DNA of 64,000 bases from Cyclobacterium marinum DSM 745 (lineage in GTDB: Bacteria > Bacteroidota > Bacteroidia > Cytophagales > Cyclobacteriaceae): the NCBI RefSeq assembly GCF_000222485.1, contig NC_015914.1, positions 5,500,001 to 5,564,000 of the forward strand. The letters run 5' to 3'. The position numbers were made by a program, and so were the translations under genes. The notes under the pieces were generated by a model. That model was not told the DNA's origin, searched no databases, and saw nothing but the letters and a program-made list of their open reading frames with translations. Shown here piece after piece: positions 36,993 through 45,223 of the stretch (positions are counted from its first letter, which is position 1; each line of letters opens with the position of its first letter).

Positions 36993-38306
36993 TCAGTTAA
37001 TCACCTGAGCTGTTTTTCCTGATTGTCGAAGAATAATTACACCTATCACACCGGCAAGTACTGAAGCAAATAAAATGGTCAGTTTGGCAATGAATGTATA
37101 TTCCTCTTTTTGAAAGGCCAATTCCGTGATAAACAGTGACATGGTAAAGCCAATGCCTGCTATCATGGCTACTCCGGAAATGTGTCTCCAGGAAACCTCT
37201 TGCTGCAACTCTGCCAGCCCAAGCTTGACTAAAAGCCAACCGGCTCCTAAAATCCCGGTAAATTTCCCTACCAAAAGGCCAAACGTAATACCCATGCTTA
37301 CCGGGTGACTCAAAATTTCAATTATATCCCCATGGATATGAATACCGGTATTGACCAGGGCAAATATTGGTAGAATGAAAAACCCTACTATGGGCGCCAG
37401 GTGATGCTCTATCTTTTGCAAAGGAGTTTCCGCGTCATCTGATTTTTGTTTGATTTCTTCCAAAATCCCAAGTTGTTCTTCCGAGATGAAATTGCCCTTG
37501 ATGGCTTTTGTTTCTAAAAATTTTAGATGAAGCTTTTGAAGGTTTTTCAGGTAATCCTCTTCCTTGATTTTGACCCTGCCGGGAATCGTAAAAGCAGTGA
37601 GAATACCTGCAATCGTAGGATGTACTCCTGAGAAGAAAAATGCCAGCCAAACACCTCCAATCCCGATAAGTGCATAAAACCAGGCTTTACGAACGCCAAT
37701 ATAATTACCGCCAACCAATAGCAGTATGAACAGTACACCGTGAAGTAAATCCACATAAGAAATACCGGAAGTATAGAAAATAGCAATGATGAGTACGGCA
37801 CCAAGGTCATCAACTATGGCTAGTGCTACCAAAAAAACTTTGAGCCCTGCCGGTACACGATCTCCCAATAATGAAAGCACTCCAATGGCAAAAGCAATGT
37901 CTGTAGCCATGGGGATACCCCAGCCGTGCTCGGTAGCAGCATTGAAGTTGAAAATAAGATAAATGGCTGCCGGAACTACCATGCCGCCAATAGCTGCTCC
38001 GATAGGCAAAATAGCTTTTCTGAAAGAAGACAGTTTTCCTCCTATAATTTCCCTTTTCAACTCCAGGCCTACCTGTAGGAAGAAGATTGCCATTAAGCCA
38101 TCATTTACCCAAAGTAGTAAAGTCTCGGAAAGGGAGAATGAACCAACACCTATTGATATTTCGGTGTGAATAAAATCCTGATATGATCCTTGAAAGGGAG
38201 AATTGGCCCAGATCATGGCTGCCAGTACCGCTAGAAAAATCGCAATACCGGAAGCTGACTGGTTGTTTACCAGATTATTTAAGGAGTTGTTTAGGCGGGT
38301 AATCAT
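36993..38306 (-). CDS. nhaA: Na+/H+ antiporter NhaA
   Basis: NhaA exchanges cytosolic Na+ for external H+ and is strongly pH-regulated. This 437-aa protein has the N-terminal FLAVLAAMIWANSP, WVNDGLMAIFFLQVGLELKR, ATDIAFAIGVLSLLG and the paired aspartates DD at 166-167 (AIVDDLGA), the ion-binding site. A roughly 45-residue hydrophilic insertion with charged residues lies near the middle, which is longer than the E. coli protein. The start overlaps the NDH-2 stop (4 bp). Confidence 0.95.
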   Translation of the reverse strand: MITRLNNSLNNLVNNQSASGIAIFLAVLAAMIWANSPFQGSYQDFIHTEISIGVGSFSLSETLLLWVNDGLMAIFFLQVGLELKREIIGGKLSSFRKAILPIGAAIGGMVVPAAIYLIFNFNAATEHGWGIPMATDIAFAIGVLSLLGDRVPAGLKVFLVALAIVDDLGAVLIIAIFYTSGISYVDLLHGVLFILLLVGGNYIGVRKAWFYALIGIGGVWLAFFFSGVHPTIAGILTAFTIPGRVKIKEEDYLKNLQKLHLKFLETKAIKGNFISEEQLGILEEIKQKSDDAETPLQKIEHHLAPIVGFFILPIFALVNTGIHIHGDIIEILSHPVSMGITFGLLVGKFTGILGAGWLLVKLGLAELQQEVSWRHISGVAMIAGIGFTMSLFITELAFQKEEYTFIAKLTILFASVLAGVIGVIILRQSGKTAQVIN

Positions 38307-39637
38307 TTGGACTCCTCCTTTTCTAAGTCCTTGTTTTTGTACTCCTGGATGATTAGCCGATTGCCTTTGTCATAGGTGAAATAATTCCACACCCAGTTCA
38401 GTGCTACCATCAGCTTATTTCGGAAACCGCTAATGGAAAAAAGATGTACTACCGACCATAACAACCAGGCGATATACCCACCAAACCGAAATTTACCCAG
38501 ATCGGCTACCGCCCTTCTTTTACCGACAGTGGCCAGTGACCCTTTATCCAGATAACGAAATGGTTTTGAATATTCTCTACCCGCAATTCTGTACTTAATC
38601 ACTTCACCCAGATACTTACCCTGTTGGATGGCCACCTGTGCCACCTGAGGATGGCCTTTGGGTGTTCTTTGGCTGACTACTGCAGCTATATCGCCAATGG
38701 CAAAAATATTGGTGTATCCTTTTACCAGCAGGGTGTTATTCACTTGAAGCCTGTTTCCCCGAACAATACTTTCTTCTCCAATACCTTCAGGAAAATCTCC
38801 TGTTACCCCGGCAGTCCAGATCAGATTCCTAGCGTAGAGTTTCTTTCCTGAATTTGTTGAGACAGCCGATCCATCATAATGTTCTACTGCTTCCTCAAGC
38901 ATAACCTGTACGCCCAGCCGGGTCAAATATTTCAGTGCCTTTTCTGAAGCTTTGTCAGACATGGATGCCAGCAATTGATCACCTGCCTCCAGCAGATAGA
39001 TATCCATTATTTCGGAGGAGTATTCCGGATAATCTCCCGGTAATATATATTTCTTGAATTCTGCAAGGGCACCTGCCATTTCAACCCCGGCAGGGCCTCC
39101 ACCCACTATAATAAAATTGGTGAGAATGTCTTTTTCATGTTCATCACAGGTGATAGCTGCCTGCTCCAGGTTCTGGATCATGGTATGGCGAATATTCAGG
39201 GAATCCTGAATGCTTTTCATGCCCAAGCTCCACTTTTCAATATCGGTCAAGCCAAAAAAATTGGTTTTAGTCCCAGTGGCTATAACCAGGAAATCATAGT
39301 CAATGATACCTTTATTGGTTAATACCCGGTTTTGTTTTGCTTCTATTTGCTGAACTGTGGCGTACCTGAATATTGTATTTTTATTACCACTGATTTGTTT
39401 GCGAAATGGGAATACGATGCTATCCGGCTCCAGGCCACTGGTAGCCACCTGATAAAATAGTGGCTGGAATTGATGAAAGTTATGTCTATCAACCAGCACA
39501 ACCTGTATCCTACTTCTCTTTAATGCCTTAGCAAGAGCAAGTCCCGCAAAGCCTCCTCCAATAATGACAAGCCGGGGCATATTGGTTTCCGGTAAGCAAA
39601 CCATCTCATCTGTATTACAATATTCATTCATAAACAT
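38303..39637 (-). CDS. ndh: Type II NADH:quinone oxidoreductase-like protein
   Basis: NDH-2 passes electrons from NADH to quinone without pumping protons. The 444-aa protein has FAD-binding VIIGGGFAGLALAKAL (about 24-39), NADH-binding IVGGGPAGVEMAGALAE, and the C-terminal IFAIGDIAAV. A hydrophobic membrane-association region is near the C-terminus. An internal ATG at 39580 (M20) is an alternative start that would avoid the 14-bp overlap with the upstream gene. It is coupled to nhaA, which fits balancing NADH and Na+/H+ fluxes. Confidence 0.88.
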   Translation of the reverse strand: MFMNEYCNTDEMVCLPETNMPRLVIIGGGFAGLALAKALKRSRIQVVLVDRHNFHQFQPLFYQVATSGLEPDSIVFPFRKQISGNKNTIFRYATVQQIEAKQNRVLTNKGIIDYDFLVIATGTKTNFFGLTDIEKWSLGMKSIQDSLNIRHTMIQNLEQAAITCDEHEKDILTNFIIVGGGPAGVEMAGALAEFKKYILPGDYPEYSSEIMDIYLLEAGDQLLASMSDKASEKALKYLTRLGVQVMLEEAVEHYDGSAVSTNSGKKLYARNLIWTAGVTGDFPEGIGEESIVRGNRLQVNNTLLVKGYTNIFAIGDIAAVVSQRTPKGHPQVAQVAIQQGKYLGEVIKYRIAGREYSKPFRYLDKGSLATVGKRRAVADLGKFRFGGYIAWLLWSVVHLFSISGFRNKLMVALNWVWNYFTYDKGNRLIIQEYKNKDLEKEESK

Positions 39638-40343
39638 GCATTTTTAAAGGGTGTTCTTGCAATTTTTGCCAGTACAGATGCTCAAACAGGCTTGACAAAT
39701 ACATGCCAAAGGTGAAAGCAAATAGAAGTTCTTCCAGGGGTACTCCCAATATGAGTATATGCGTCAAAGCATCCAGGTTCCAGTAGAGGTTCACATACTC
39801 GGGGAAAAATGGTAAGATGCTACCGAAATAAATAAAGTACAACAGGGTAAATAGAAAACCACCGATCCATATCTTGCCTTTAAGATCAGGGCGACAGTAT
39901 AAGGTGGCAATTGCACCGGTAAACATGGCTATAATGCCACAATAAATATGGTTTAAGCTGGTGAAATAAGCCAGGATGAGAAATACTACCGGAGGAACAA
40001 ACAAGATATACCGATGCATCCGATGGCGTCTATGCGTGCGTTCTGATGGGTGCATTTCAACGGTTACTTTTTTAAAAACCAACTGATATAGCACTGACCC
40101 TATGCCCCCAATCGCAAACGAAAAGATCAGGCTTTCAATATCAAAACCTGTGCTTTTAGCTAAATCAAAAAGTGAAGGAGGATTCCAATATTGAGGAACA
40201 AATAATGGTTCTGTCAGGCCAAAAGGCATAGTGATGAGGCTCATTTTGAGCATCACCTTTCTATAATCTTTTCTAAATAAAAAGATCATTCCCCATACTG
40301 CAAGAATGATCAAAGACCAAATCAGCCATACATAGTCTATCAT
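39624..40343 (-). CDS. Lycopene-cyclase-domain-like membrane protein
   Basis: A 239-aa protein with about seven TM helices. The PLEELLFAFTFGMYL motif near residue 207 resembles the P-x-E-E signature of the CrtY heterodimer/CarR-type lycopene cyclase domain, and FGLTEPLF near the start fits the repeat. No carotenoid genes are near, so a carotenoid role is uncertain. Position between the DUF5676 gene and NDH-2 suggests a stress- or membrane-related role. Confidence 0.65.
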   Translation of the reverse strand: MIDYVWLIWSLIILAVWGMIFLFRKDYRKVMLKMSLITMPFGLTEPLFVPQYWNPPSLFDLAKSTGFDIESLIFSFAIGGIGSVLYQLVFKKVTVEMHPSERTHRRHRMHRYILFVPPVVFLILAYFTSLNHIYCGIIAMFTGAIATLYCRPDLKGKIWIGGFLFTLLYFIYFGSILPFFPEYVNLYWNLDALTHILILGVPLEELLFAFTFGMYLSSLFEHLYWQKLQEHPLKMHVYE

Positions 40344-40353
40344 CCTTACTAAA

Positions 40354-40635
40354 TCATCGGTATTTTTTATTAAAAGATATATTGTAGACCGTAGCTATGA
40401 GTGCGCCAAATAACCAGCCCAGTATGAACATTTCTACCAGTCCGATGAGTGCTTCGGTCCAGGGTACGTCCATTCTGATGATGGGGCTGGTGTCAAGTCC
40501 GTGGAGCAAACTGTTAAAAAACAGGATGGTACCTTCACGGCCTACAGTGGCCATCAGTATAATACAGCCCAAGTAGAATACCACACCTGCTACCCCCCAA
40601 GCCAATGCGAATTTTTTAATGTTGATGTGTTGCAT
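40354..40635 (-). CDS. DUF5676-like small membrane protein
   Basis: The 93-aa protein starts at the ATG at 40633-40635 (MQHINIKKFALAWG) and has two TM helices with a conserved GWLFGALIATVYN end. A longer frame upstream (to 40818) reads through the out-of-frame neighbour and is low-complexity, so I reject it. DUF5676 proteins recur in metal-resistance neighbourhoods in this phylum. It overlaps the His-rich neighbour by 20 bp. Confidence 0.75.
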   Translation of the reverse strand: MQHINIKKFALAWGVAGVVFYLGCIILMATVGREGTILFFNSLLHGLDTSPIIRMDVPWTEALIGLVEMFILGWLFGALIATVYNISFNKKYR

Positions 40636-40849
40636 GATCGTTTTCGTTTTTGGATTGATTTTGCTGGCTTCCGTCATGTCCAGAATGGTCTCCATGACTT
40701 CCCAACATAAATAGGTGGCCCACAAAAAATACAATGATGAAAATAAATAGCGAGTTAGTTCCATTAAAGCCGAAAACCGGCAATAAGAAGAGCAGCAGGA
40801 AGATGCCCAGGCATCCAACCAGCATCCATATCATATGATTATTTCTCAT
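40616..40849 (-). CDS. Small His-rich membrane protein (DUF2933-like)
   Basis: The 77-aa protein has two hydrophobic segments (about 6-26 and 31-50) and a C-terminal hydrophilic tail rich in His (GSHGDHSGHDGSQ and the HATHQH end). The tail is well suited to bind copper or zinc at the membrane surface. It is 11 bp downstream of the Met-rich lipoprotein and overlaps the DUF5676 gene. Family assignment is by resemblance only. Confidence 0.65.
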   Translation of the reverse strand: MRNNHMIWMLVGCLGIFLLLFLLPVFGFNGTNSLFIFIIVFFVGHLFMLGSHGDHSGHDGSQQNQSKNENDHATHQH

Positions 40850-40860
40850 AGTTTAGTTTT

Positions 40861-41346
40861 TTAGTGGTGACCAGGATGAATATCTACTCCCATATTTTTT
40901 TTATTTCTCATCATTGTTTCTTTGTCCATCATGCCTTCTTTGTGCATCATGTCCATCATCTGTCCCATCATATTGGGTTTACCTTTCATCGTGGTCATCA
41001 TGTGGGCACACATGGACGAATCCGAGTCAGCCATGTTCATCATTTTGGTCATCATACTATGCATCATATCAGGCTTATCTTTCATCATAGTCGTCATTTG
41101 ATCATTGTCCGACATCATCGCATTCATCATCTGCTCATTGCCTTTCATCATCATTTGGGTATGATCATCCTCCATCATTTTGGTCATCAATTGTTCAGCG
41201 TATTCATGATCGGAAATGATGGTATTAAATATTTCATTTCGGGTGTCATCATTCTCTAACATTGTGCTTACGTCCTGTTGCTGACAGGCAGATAAAGCCG
41301 CTATCAGTAAAGTGAGTGTCACCACTGTTTTTAACATATTTTTCAT
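40861..41346 (-). CDS. Met-rich lipoprotein, probable copper binding
   Basis: This 161-aa predicted lipoprotein (Cys21 after LIAALSA) is dominated by MM pairs spaced about seven residues apart (QLMTKMMEDDHTQMMMKG). Met and His are known Cu(I) ligands in periplasmic chaperones. The periodic placement suggests an amphipathic helix with a methionine face. A paralogue with an Ala-type signal peptide is at 53096-53689. The spacing between genes is small (4 bp to the USP gene), so it is part of the metal/stress operon that begins at 42734. Confidence 0.75.
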   Translation of the reverse strand: MKNMLKTVVTLTLLIAALSACQQQDVSTMLENDDTRNEIFNTIISDHEYAEQLMTKMMEDDHTQMMMKGNEQMMNAMMSDNDQMTTMMKDKPDMMHSMMTKMMNMADSDSSMCAHMMTTMKGKPNMMGQMMDMMHKEGMMDKETMMRNKKNMGVDIHPGHH

Positions 41347-41350
41347 ATCG

Positions 41351-42184
41351 TTATCGGTTAAGGTTAATACTTAGTATAGGTATATCGGCATGGTTTGCCA
41401 GGTTTTCGGTAATGCTCTTTCCTATCAGGTTAAAAAAGCCGGTCCTCCCATGTGTAGTTAATGCAATAAGGTCAGCATTTACAGATTCGGAAAACTTTAG
41501 AATGCCGCGTTCTTCATTTAGCGAATTGTAGATGTTGGTGGTGCAGGTTCCTCCGCGAGGACAGGTTTCATGAAAAGCATGCATTTTCTCAAGGCTCCTG
41601 TCCGTCTCCTCAAATGAAAACGGCACATTGACATAAAGAAGATGCATATTGGATTCGTTGAGATCAGCGAACTTCACCACTGTCTTGAAAGGTTCTTTGA
41701 CATCTTCTTCAAAATTGGATGCAAAAACCACATTGTTAACGGGCCACTTAGACTTTTCTTTGATGATCAAAACGGGTACAGTAGCATCTCTTAGTACCTT
41801 TTGCGCATTCGATCCGATAAACATTTCTTTTGCACCCGATGCACCATGCGAACCCATGACGACAAAATCATGATGGTGGAATGGGATATGTTTGAGAATT
41901 TCCTCTCTACCCACATCAAATACGAGAAACTGTTTGCCCTTCAAACCTTTGGTTTCCACTTTATTTACCAGCTTATTAAGCTCGCTCTTCGCATGCCCGA
42001 TTTCCTTTAATGTTTCGGGAAATCGCTGCTCCTTCTCCTTATCAAGTTTAACCCACGGCACAGGCGTGATTTGTAGGTGCAAAAAATGAATTTCCGCACC
42101 TGATTTTTCTGCTATGGCAATGGCAATATCTGCCGCTCGATTAGCTGTTTCTGAAAAGTCGGTAGGTACTAAAATATTTTTCAT
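41351..42184 (-). CDS. Tandem universal stress protein
   Basis: The 277-aa protein contains two UspA domains. The first ends with an ATP-binding-type loop, GSHGASG...GSNAQKVL; the second is more degenerate, with LTTHGRTGFFNLIGKS. The N-terminal strand ILVPTDFSETAN is typical. Such proteins respond to energy or metal stress. It overlaps the PII-like gene (ATGA) and precedes the Met-rich lipoprotein by 4 bp. Confidence 0.9.
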   Translation of the reverse strand: MKNILVPTDFSETANRAADIAIAIAEKSGAEIHFLHLQITPVPWVKLDKEKEQRFPETLKEIGHAKSELNKLVNKVETKGLKGKQFLVFDVGREEILKHIPFHHHDFVVMGSHGASGAKEMFIGSNAQKVLRDATVPVLIIKEKSKWPVNNVVFASNFEEDVKEPFKTVVKFADLNESNMHLLYVNVPFSFEETDRSLEKMHAFHETCPRGGTCTTNIYNSLNEERGILKFSESVNADLIALTTHGRTGFFNLIGKSITENLANHADIPILSINLNR

Positions 42185-42525
42185 AAGTCTCTGTTCTCCA
42201 AGTCGGGTTCTAATGATTTTACTTTGACCATCTCACTAACCTCTGTGATATAAATAATGCCGTCCCCTGAGTGGGCTGTTTTTCCATTTTGATGTATAAT
42301 CTCTAGTGCTGTCTTCACTTCCTTATCTGGTAAAACAACTTCCAGTTTTGCTATTTTAGCATGTGAAAATGGGTGCCTCAAAGACGGAAAATCCTTGCGC
42401 TCATCCGTGTAGTGCCCTGTTCCCTCTCCTTCAAAGACGGTTAGGCAACAAATTCCTTCTTGACGCAAATGATTTACAATATCAGGTAATCGATTCGGCC
42501 TGACGAAAGCTTTTATTTCCTTCAT
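42181..42525 (-). CDS. P-II family nitrogen regulator-like protein
   Basis: A 114-aa GlnB/PII fold: KEIKAFVRPNRLPDIVNHL at the start, GEGTGHY near the T-loop region and GDGIIYITEVSEMVKV at the end. The T-loop differs from classical GlnB and lacks the expected uridylylated Tyr context. PII-like proteins of this kind are found in heavy-metal operons, where they may sense adenine nucleotides or metals rather than 2-oxoglutarate. It is translationally linked to both neighbours (4-bp overlaps). Confidence 0.85.
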   Translation of the reverse strand: MKEIKAFVRPNRLPDIVNHLRQEGICCLTVFEGEGTGHYTDERKDFPSLRHPFSHAKIAKLEVVLPDKEVKTALEIIHQNGKTAHSGDGIIYITEVSEMVKVKSLEPDLENRDL

Positions 42526-42734
42526 TTTAACAAGGTCTTTTTTATGTCTTCATATTCTTCTTTACTGATTTCTCCTTTAGCGTACCTCTTTTTCAAAAGA
42601 TCCAATGGAGTTTCCTTTTTCGTTTTTTGCCCTGGTATTTCCCAGGGCGTTGCAAAAATCCAAACGATAAAAATCACCCAAATCACCCACCAGATGATGT
42701 GCATACCGCCATAATGTCCTTCAAACCAATGCAT
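42522..42734 (-). CDS. SHOCT-domain small membrane protein, copy 1
   Basis: A 70-aa protein with one TM helix (about 12-30) and a C-terminal SHOCT motif (LKKRYAKGEISKEEYEDIKK). It is the first gene of the unit SHOCT-PII-USP-Met-rich-DUF2933-DUF5676. A second SHOCT protein is at 52806-53015. The TGTATGA-type site lies 94 bp upstream. Confidence 0.85.
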   Translation of the reverse strand: MHWFEGHYGGMHIIWWVIWVIFIVWIFATPWEIPGQKTKKETPLDLLKKRYAKGEISKEEYEDIKKTLLK

Positions 42735-42827
42735 AATATTTATTTTTAAATTTTATTAACTTTTAAAATTACAGTATCAAGCCACTAAGGACTTGCACTT
42801 ATTCAAATTTAGCATATTGCCCCGCTC

Positions 42828-42859
42828 TCTTTTTTTGAAATCTTGACTTTGATGTATGA
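42828..42859 (-). promoter_or_regulatory. Candidate operator, strong TGTATGA-type motif (site A)
   Basis: The 32-base segment matches the segment at 44311-44342 at 28 of 32 positions, including TCTTTTTT, GAAATCTTG, CTTT and TGTATGA. It is 94 bp upstream of the SHOCT gene and in the same orientation as the other site. This level of identity between two intergenic sites 1.5 kb apart suggests functional constraint. Confidence 0.65.
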
Positions 42860-42960
42860 TATTCTGCTATCAAAACATCAATAGCTTAGTGGTTATAATC
42901 ACCCAGGATCATAACTGTACCCATACCTACTACCCTCAATCCGGCCATTACAGGAACCCT

Positions 42961-43236
42961 TCATTTACCACGAAAAAGTCCGGGTCTGCCCCCTAGAGCC
43001 ATACTGAATTTTTCAGGATTCTTCTTAAATACCTGGAGACATTCTTCACTGTTGAAGTAATACATCTCATCATTATTTGAATACAGAAGTGCTGCATTTA
43101 CGTCAACGCTATTCTCACAAACAGGATCAGCATGTTTCTTAGATGTCTGGTGATGATGACCCACCGAGCAGGAGGTATTTATGATCATTGTAAACCACGC
43201 CAAAGTATATAATATTGCTTTTCTTAAGGTTAACAT
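42961..43236 (-). CDS. YHS-domain-like lipoprotein
   Basis: A 91-aa lipoprotein (Cys23 after IINTS) with a YHS-like metal-binding core: DPVC (37-40), YYFNSEECLQVF with Cys66, and KKNPEKF. It would sit at the outer or inner membrane surface and bind a metal by Cys and His. It is 3 bp downstream of the DUF302 gene. Confidence 0.8.
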   Translation of the reverse strand: MLTLRKAILYTLAWFTMIINTSCSVGHHHQTSKKHADPVCENSVDVNAALLYSNNDEMYYFNSEECLQVFKKNPEKFSMALGGRPGLFRGK

Positions 43237-43239
43237 GAC

Positions 43240-43629
43240 CTATACATTTTGTAAGACATCGAGTAATTTCTGGCGAGTATTCAAAGCCACTATTTCAAGT
43301 TCTTCATTGGCAATTGCCTGCATAGAGCTTATCGGGTCTACAACTGACACCTCGATATGACCATCCATAAGATCCTGCACAAACACATTACAGGGTAACA
43401 TGGTGCCTATTTTATCTTCGGCCTTTAATGCTTTAAATGCGTACTCGGGATTACATGTCCCTAATATCTTGTAGGTATTAAAATCAATGTTAAGTTTGTG
43501 TTTCATAGTTTCCTGAACATCGATCTCGGTTAATACTCCAAAACCCTCTCTGCCCAATTCTTTAACCACATGATCTACTACATCCTGAAAAGAACTGTTT
43601 TTAACAAGTTTACTGTGATAATACTCCAT
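43240..43629 (-). CDS. DUF302 domain protein, copy 1
   Basis: A 129-aa DUF302 protein with GFGVLTEIDVQETM, YKILGTCNPEYAF and LPCNVFVQ. The Cys in GTCNP and LPCN are typical. Two other copies are at 53992-54456 and 54484-54852. The gene is 16 bp downstream of the YceI-like remnant. DUF302 proteins recur with metal and redox genes but have no settled function. Confidence 0.9.
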   Translation of the reverse strand: MEYYHSKLVKNSSFQDVVDHVVKELGREGFGVLTEIDVQETMKHKLNIDFNTYKILGTCNPEYAFKALKAEDKIGTMLPCNVFVQDLMDGHIEVSVVDPISSMQAIANEELEIVALNTRQKLLDVLQNV

Positions 43630-43645
43630 GAAAAATCTTAATAAA

Positions 43646-44217
43646 TTATAGTGTTAGATCTAATACCAACTGGTGAATATGTACTTTAATATTTTTGCTT
43701 TCCGAAAGCCTGTTTTGAAGAAATTCTGCACTAACCTCAAATGTTAACCCAAGCACACATTTGAGGTGTGACCCTCCTTCAATATGTTCCAGGGAACCTA
43801 TTCCACTTATTGGCAGATCTGACGTTTTATAGTTAAGGGTTGCCCTAAACTCAAAAGTTTTAGGTGAATGCTTGCCTGTATCTATCTTATCTTCACCTTC
43901 ACCACTTTTTGTGATGTTCAGCTGCCCCGCCAATATAATTTTAGCATCCTCCATAGAGGAAATGACGCGTCCAGAGAATCTACACCGGAATACAAAGAAT
44001 TGGCGGGAAGGGTCATTTTAAAACAAGCCTCTTTGTAACCCAGTTCTGCAATAGTTCTTGAGAATGCAGGTTGATTACAGAGTCACCAACTGGAACAATC
44101 AGCAACACACGGCCATTAGCTGTATGATATAAATCCTGAGCTTTTGCCATATTTACGCTAAAGAAAATCATACATATAATAGCCAATGTGTAAAGTATAT
44201 TCCTTGTAAAAGAGTCA
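43646..44217 (-). pseudogene. YceI-like exported protein, disrupted by frameshifts
   Basis: An intact frame from 43954 down encodes the C-terminal half (KTFEFRATLNYK, IEGGSHLKCVLGLTFEVSA). Upstream, in two other frames, I read a signal peptide (LYTLAIICMIFFSVNMAKAQ), then YHTANGRVLLIVPVGDS and HSQELL, then after a shift ELGYKEACFKMTLPANSLY and SGVDSLD. At least two frameshifts break the gene and no start codon stays in frame. YceI proteins are lipid-binding periplasmic beta-barrels. Confidence 0.7.
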
Positions 44218-44310
44218 TTTCCCCTTTATGACCGAAATGTTAAAATTGGTTTGATTCATAGCTTTTCTTTTTATTCAGTCTTTATCAAAAATAAGTGGAT
44301 TAATGCATGA

Positions 44311-44342
44311 TCTTTTTTCGAAATCTTGTCTTTATTGTATGA
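44311..44342 (-). promoter_or_regulatory. Candidate operator, strong TGTATGA-type motif (site B)
   Basis: It is the near-twin of the segment at 42828-42859, lying between the AraC-type regulator gene and the YceI-like remnant, about 95-130 bp upstream of the remnant's start. If functional it would have driven the YceI-DUF302-YHS unit. The next gene upstream encodes the regulator that may bind it. Confidence 0.65.
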
Positions 44343-44359
44343 GAGTAAGGTTATCATTT

Positions 44360-45223
44360 TCAACCCATTTTTTCACCAGACCCATCTCTCAACTTGTCAG
44401 AAAGTCTCCTGAATAGTGCCTTGTTTTGAAGGTTACTATTGTCAATGAGTAGTCCTTTCAAACCATCTTTTGTTTCGATCCCATAAATAACAGACTTACC
44501 TGCTGCATCTTCATTTTCATCAAACCGGTAGAACTCTGAAATATTCAATTCCTCAATTTGAAAGCTGGCACATAGATCCTTACATTCCAGGCAATCTTCC
44601 TTCCTGTTGAAATTATAGGTGTAGCCTTTTTCTCTTAAGTCGCCCAGTGCTTCAGATAAGTTCTTGTAGTACCGGTTCTCGTTTTTCATTACTTCTTTAT
44701 AATCAGATACAGAAAGACCGGTAACACGCTTAAATTGACTGGATAGGTAATGGACGGAACTGTATCCGAGCTTAACAGCAATCTCACTTAAGTTCAGTTC
44801 ATCATACTTTATCAGTTCTTTCACCCTGTCCACTCTTTTGTTTATGTAGTAGGTCTCTATCGTAAGCCCCTCAATTTTTGAAAAAAGCTTGCTAAGAAAA
44901 TTGTAGTTTTTACCTATTTCGTGTGCCAGAAAATCAGACAACATCACCTCTTTGGTAGATTTTTCAAGGATTTCTATATAGTGTTGAATTCCAAGCTTAA
45001 TCTGTTCCATCAGGACTTCTTCTTTGTCTTCAAGAAGTTCAAATCCATACGAATTTAATCTGCTGGCTATTTTTTCCTTGCTAAGATTATCTGGCACTTG
45101 GATAGCAACATACCCAAGCCGTATCGTTGAAATTAATGCTCCAAGTTCCTCTAATTCATTTTGTACAACCAAAATACATCTTGGGCATACCATATTTTTT
45201 ATATTAAGAATTAATGTTTTCAT
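44360..45223 (-). CDS. HMA-like / AraC-type / PRPP-synthetase-like three-domain regulator
   Basis: A 287-aa protein in three parts. Residues 1-70 are an HMA-like fold with the Cys pair C13/C16 (NMVCPRCIL) as in copper chaperones. Residues of about 95-180 are an AraC helix-turn-helix pair with LSEIAVKLGYSSVHYLSSQF. Residues 186-280 match the small 'PRPP-synthetase-like' domain, with SEALGDLREKGYT, a Cys cluster (CLECKDLC, 211-218) and FYRFDENEDA. A copper-sensing transcription factor is the obvious hypothesis, but the C-terminal domain's role is unknown. A shorter paralogue is at 59466-60044. Confidence 0.85.
   Translation of the reverse strand: MKTLILNIKNMVCPRCILVVQNELEELGALISTIRLGYVAIQVPDNLSKEKIASRLNSYGFELLEDKEEVLMEQIKLGIQHYIEILEKSTKEVMLSDFLAHEIGKNYNFLSKLFSKIEGLTIETYYINKRVDRVKELIKYDELNLSEIAVKLGYSSVHYLSSQFKRVTGLSVSDYKEVMKNENRYYKNLSEALGDLREKGYTYNFNRKEDCLECKDLCASFQIEELNISEFYRFDENEDAAGKSVIYGIETKDGLKGLLIDNSNLQNKALFRRLSDKLRDGSGEKMG

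Noticed and set aside
40636..40818. N-terminal extension of the DUF5676 protein
   Set aside because: It lies out of frame over the real His-rich gene at 40616-40849 and has an odd Cys/Ser composition; the ATG at 40635 gives a normal family start.
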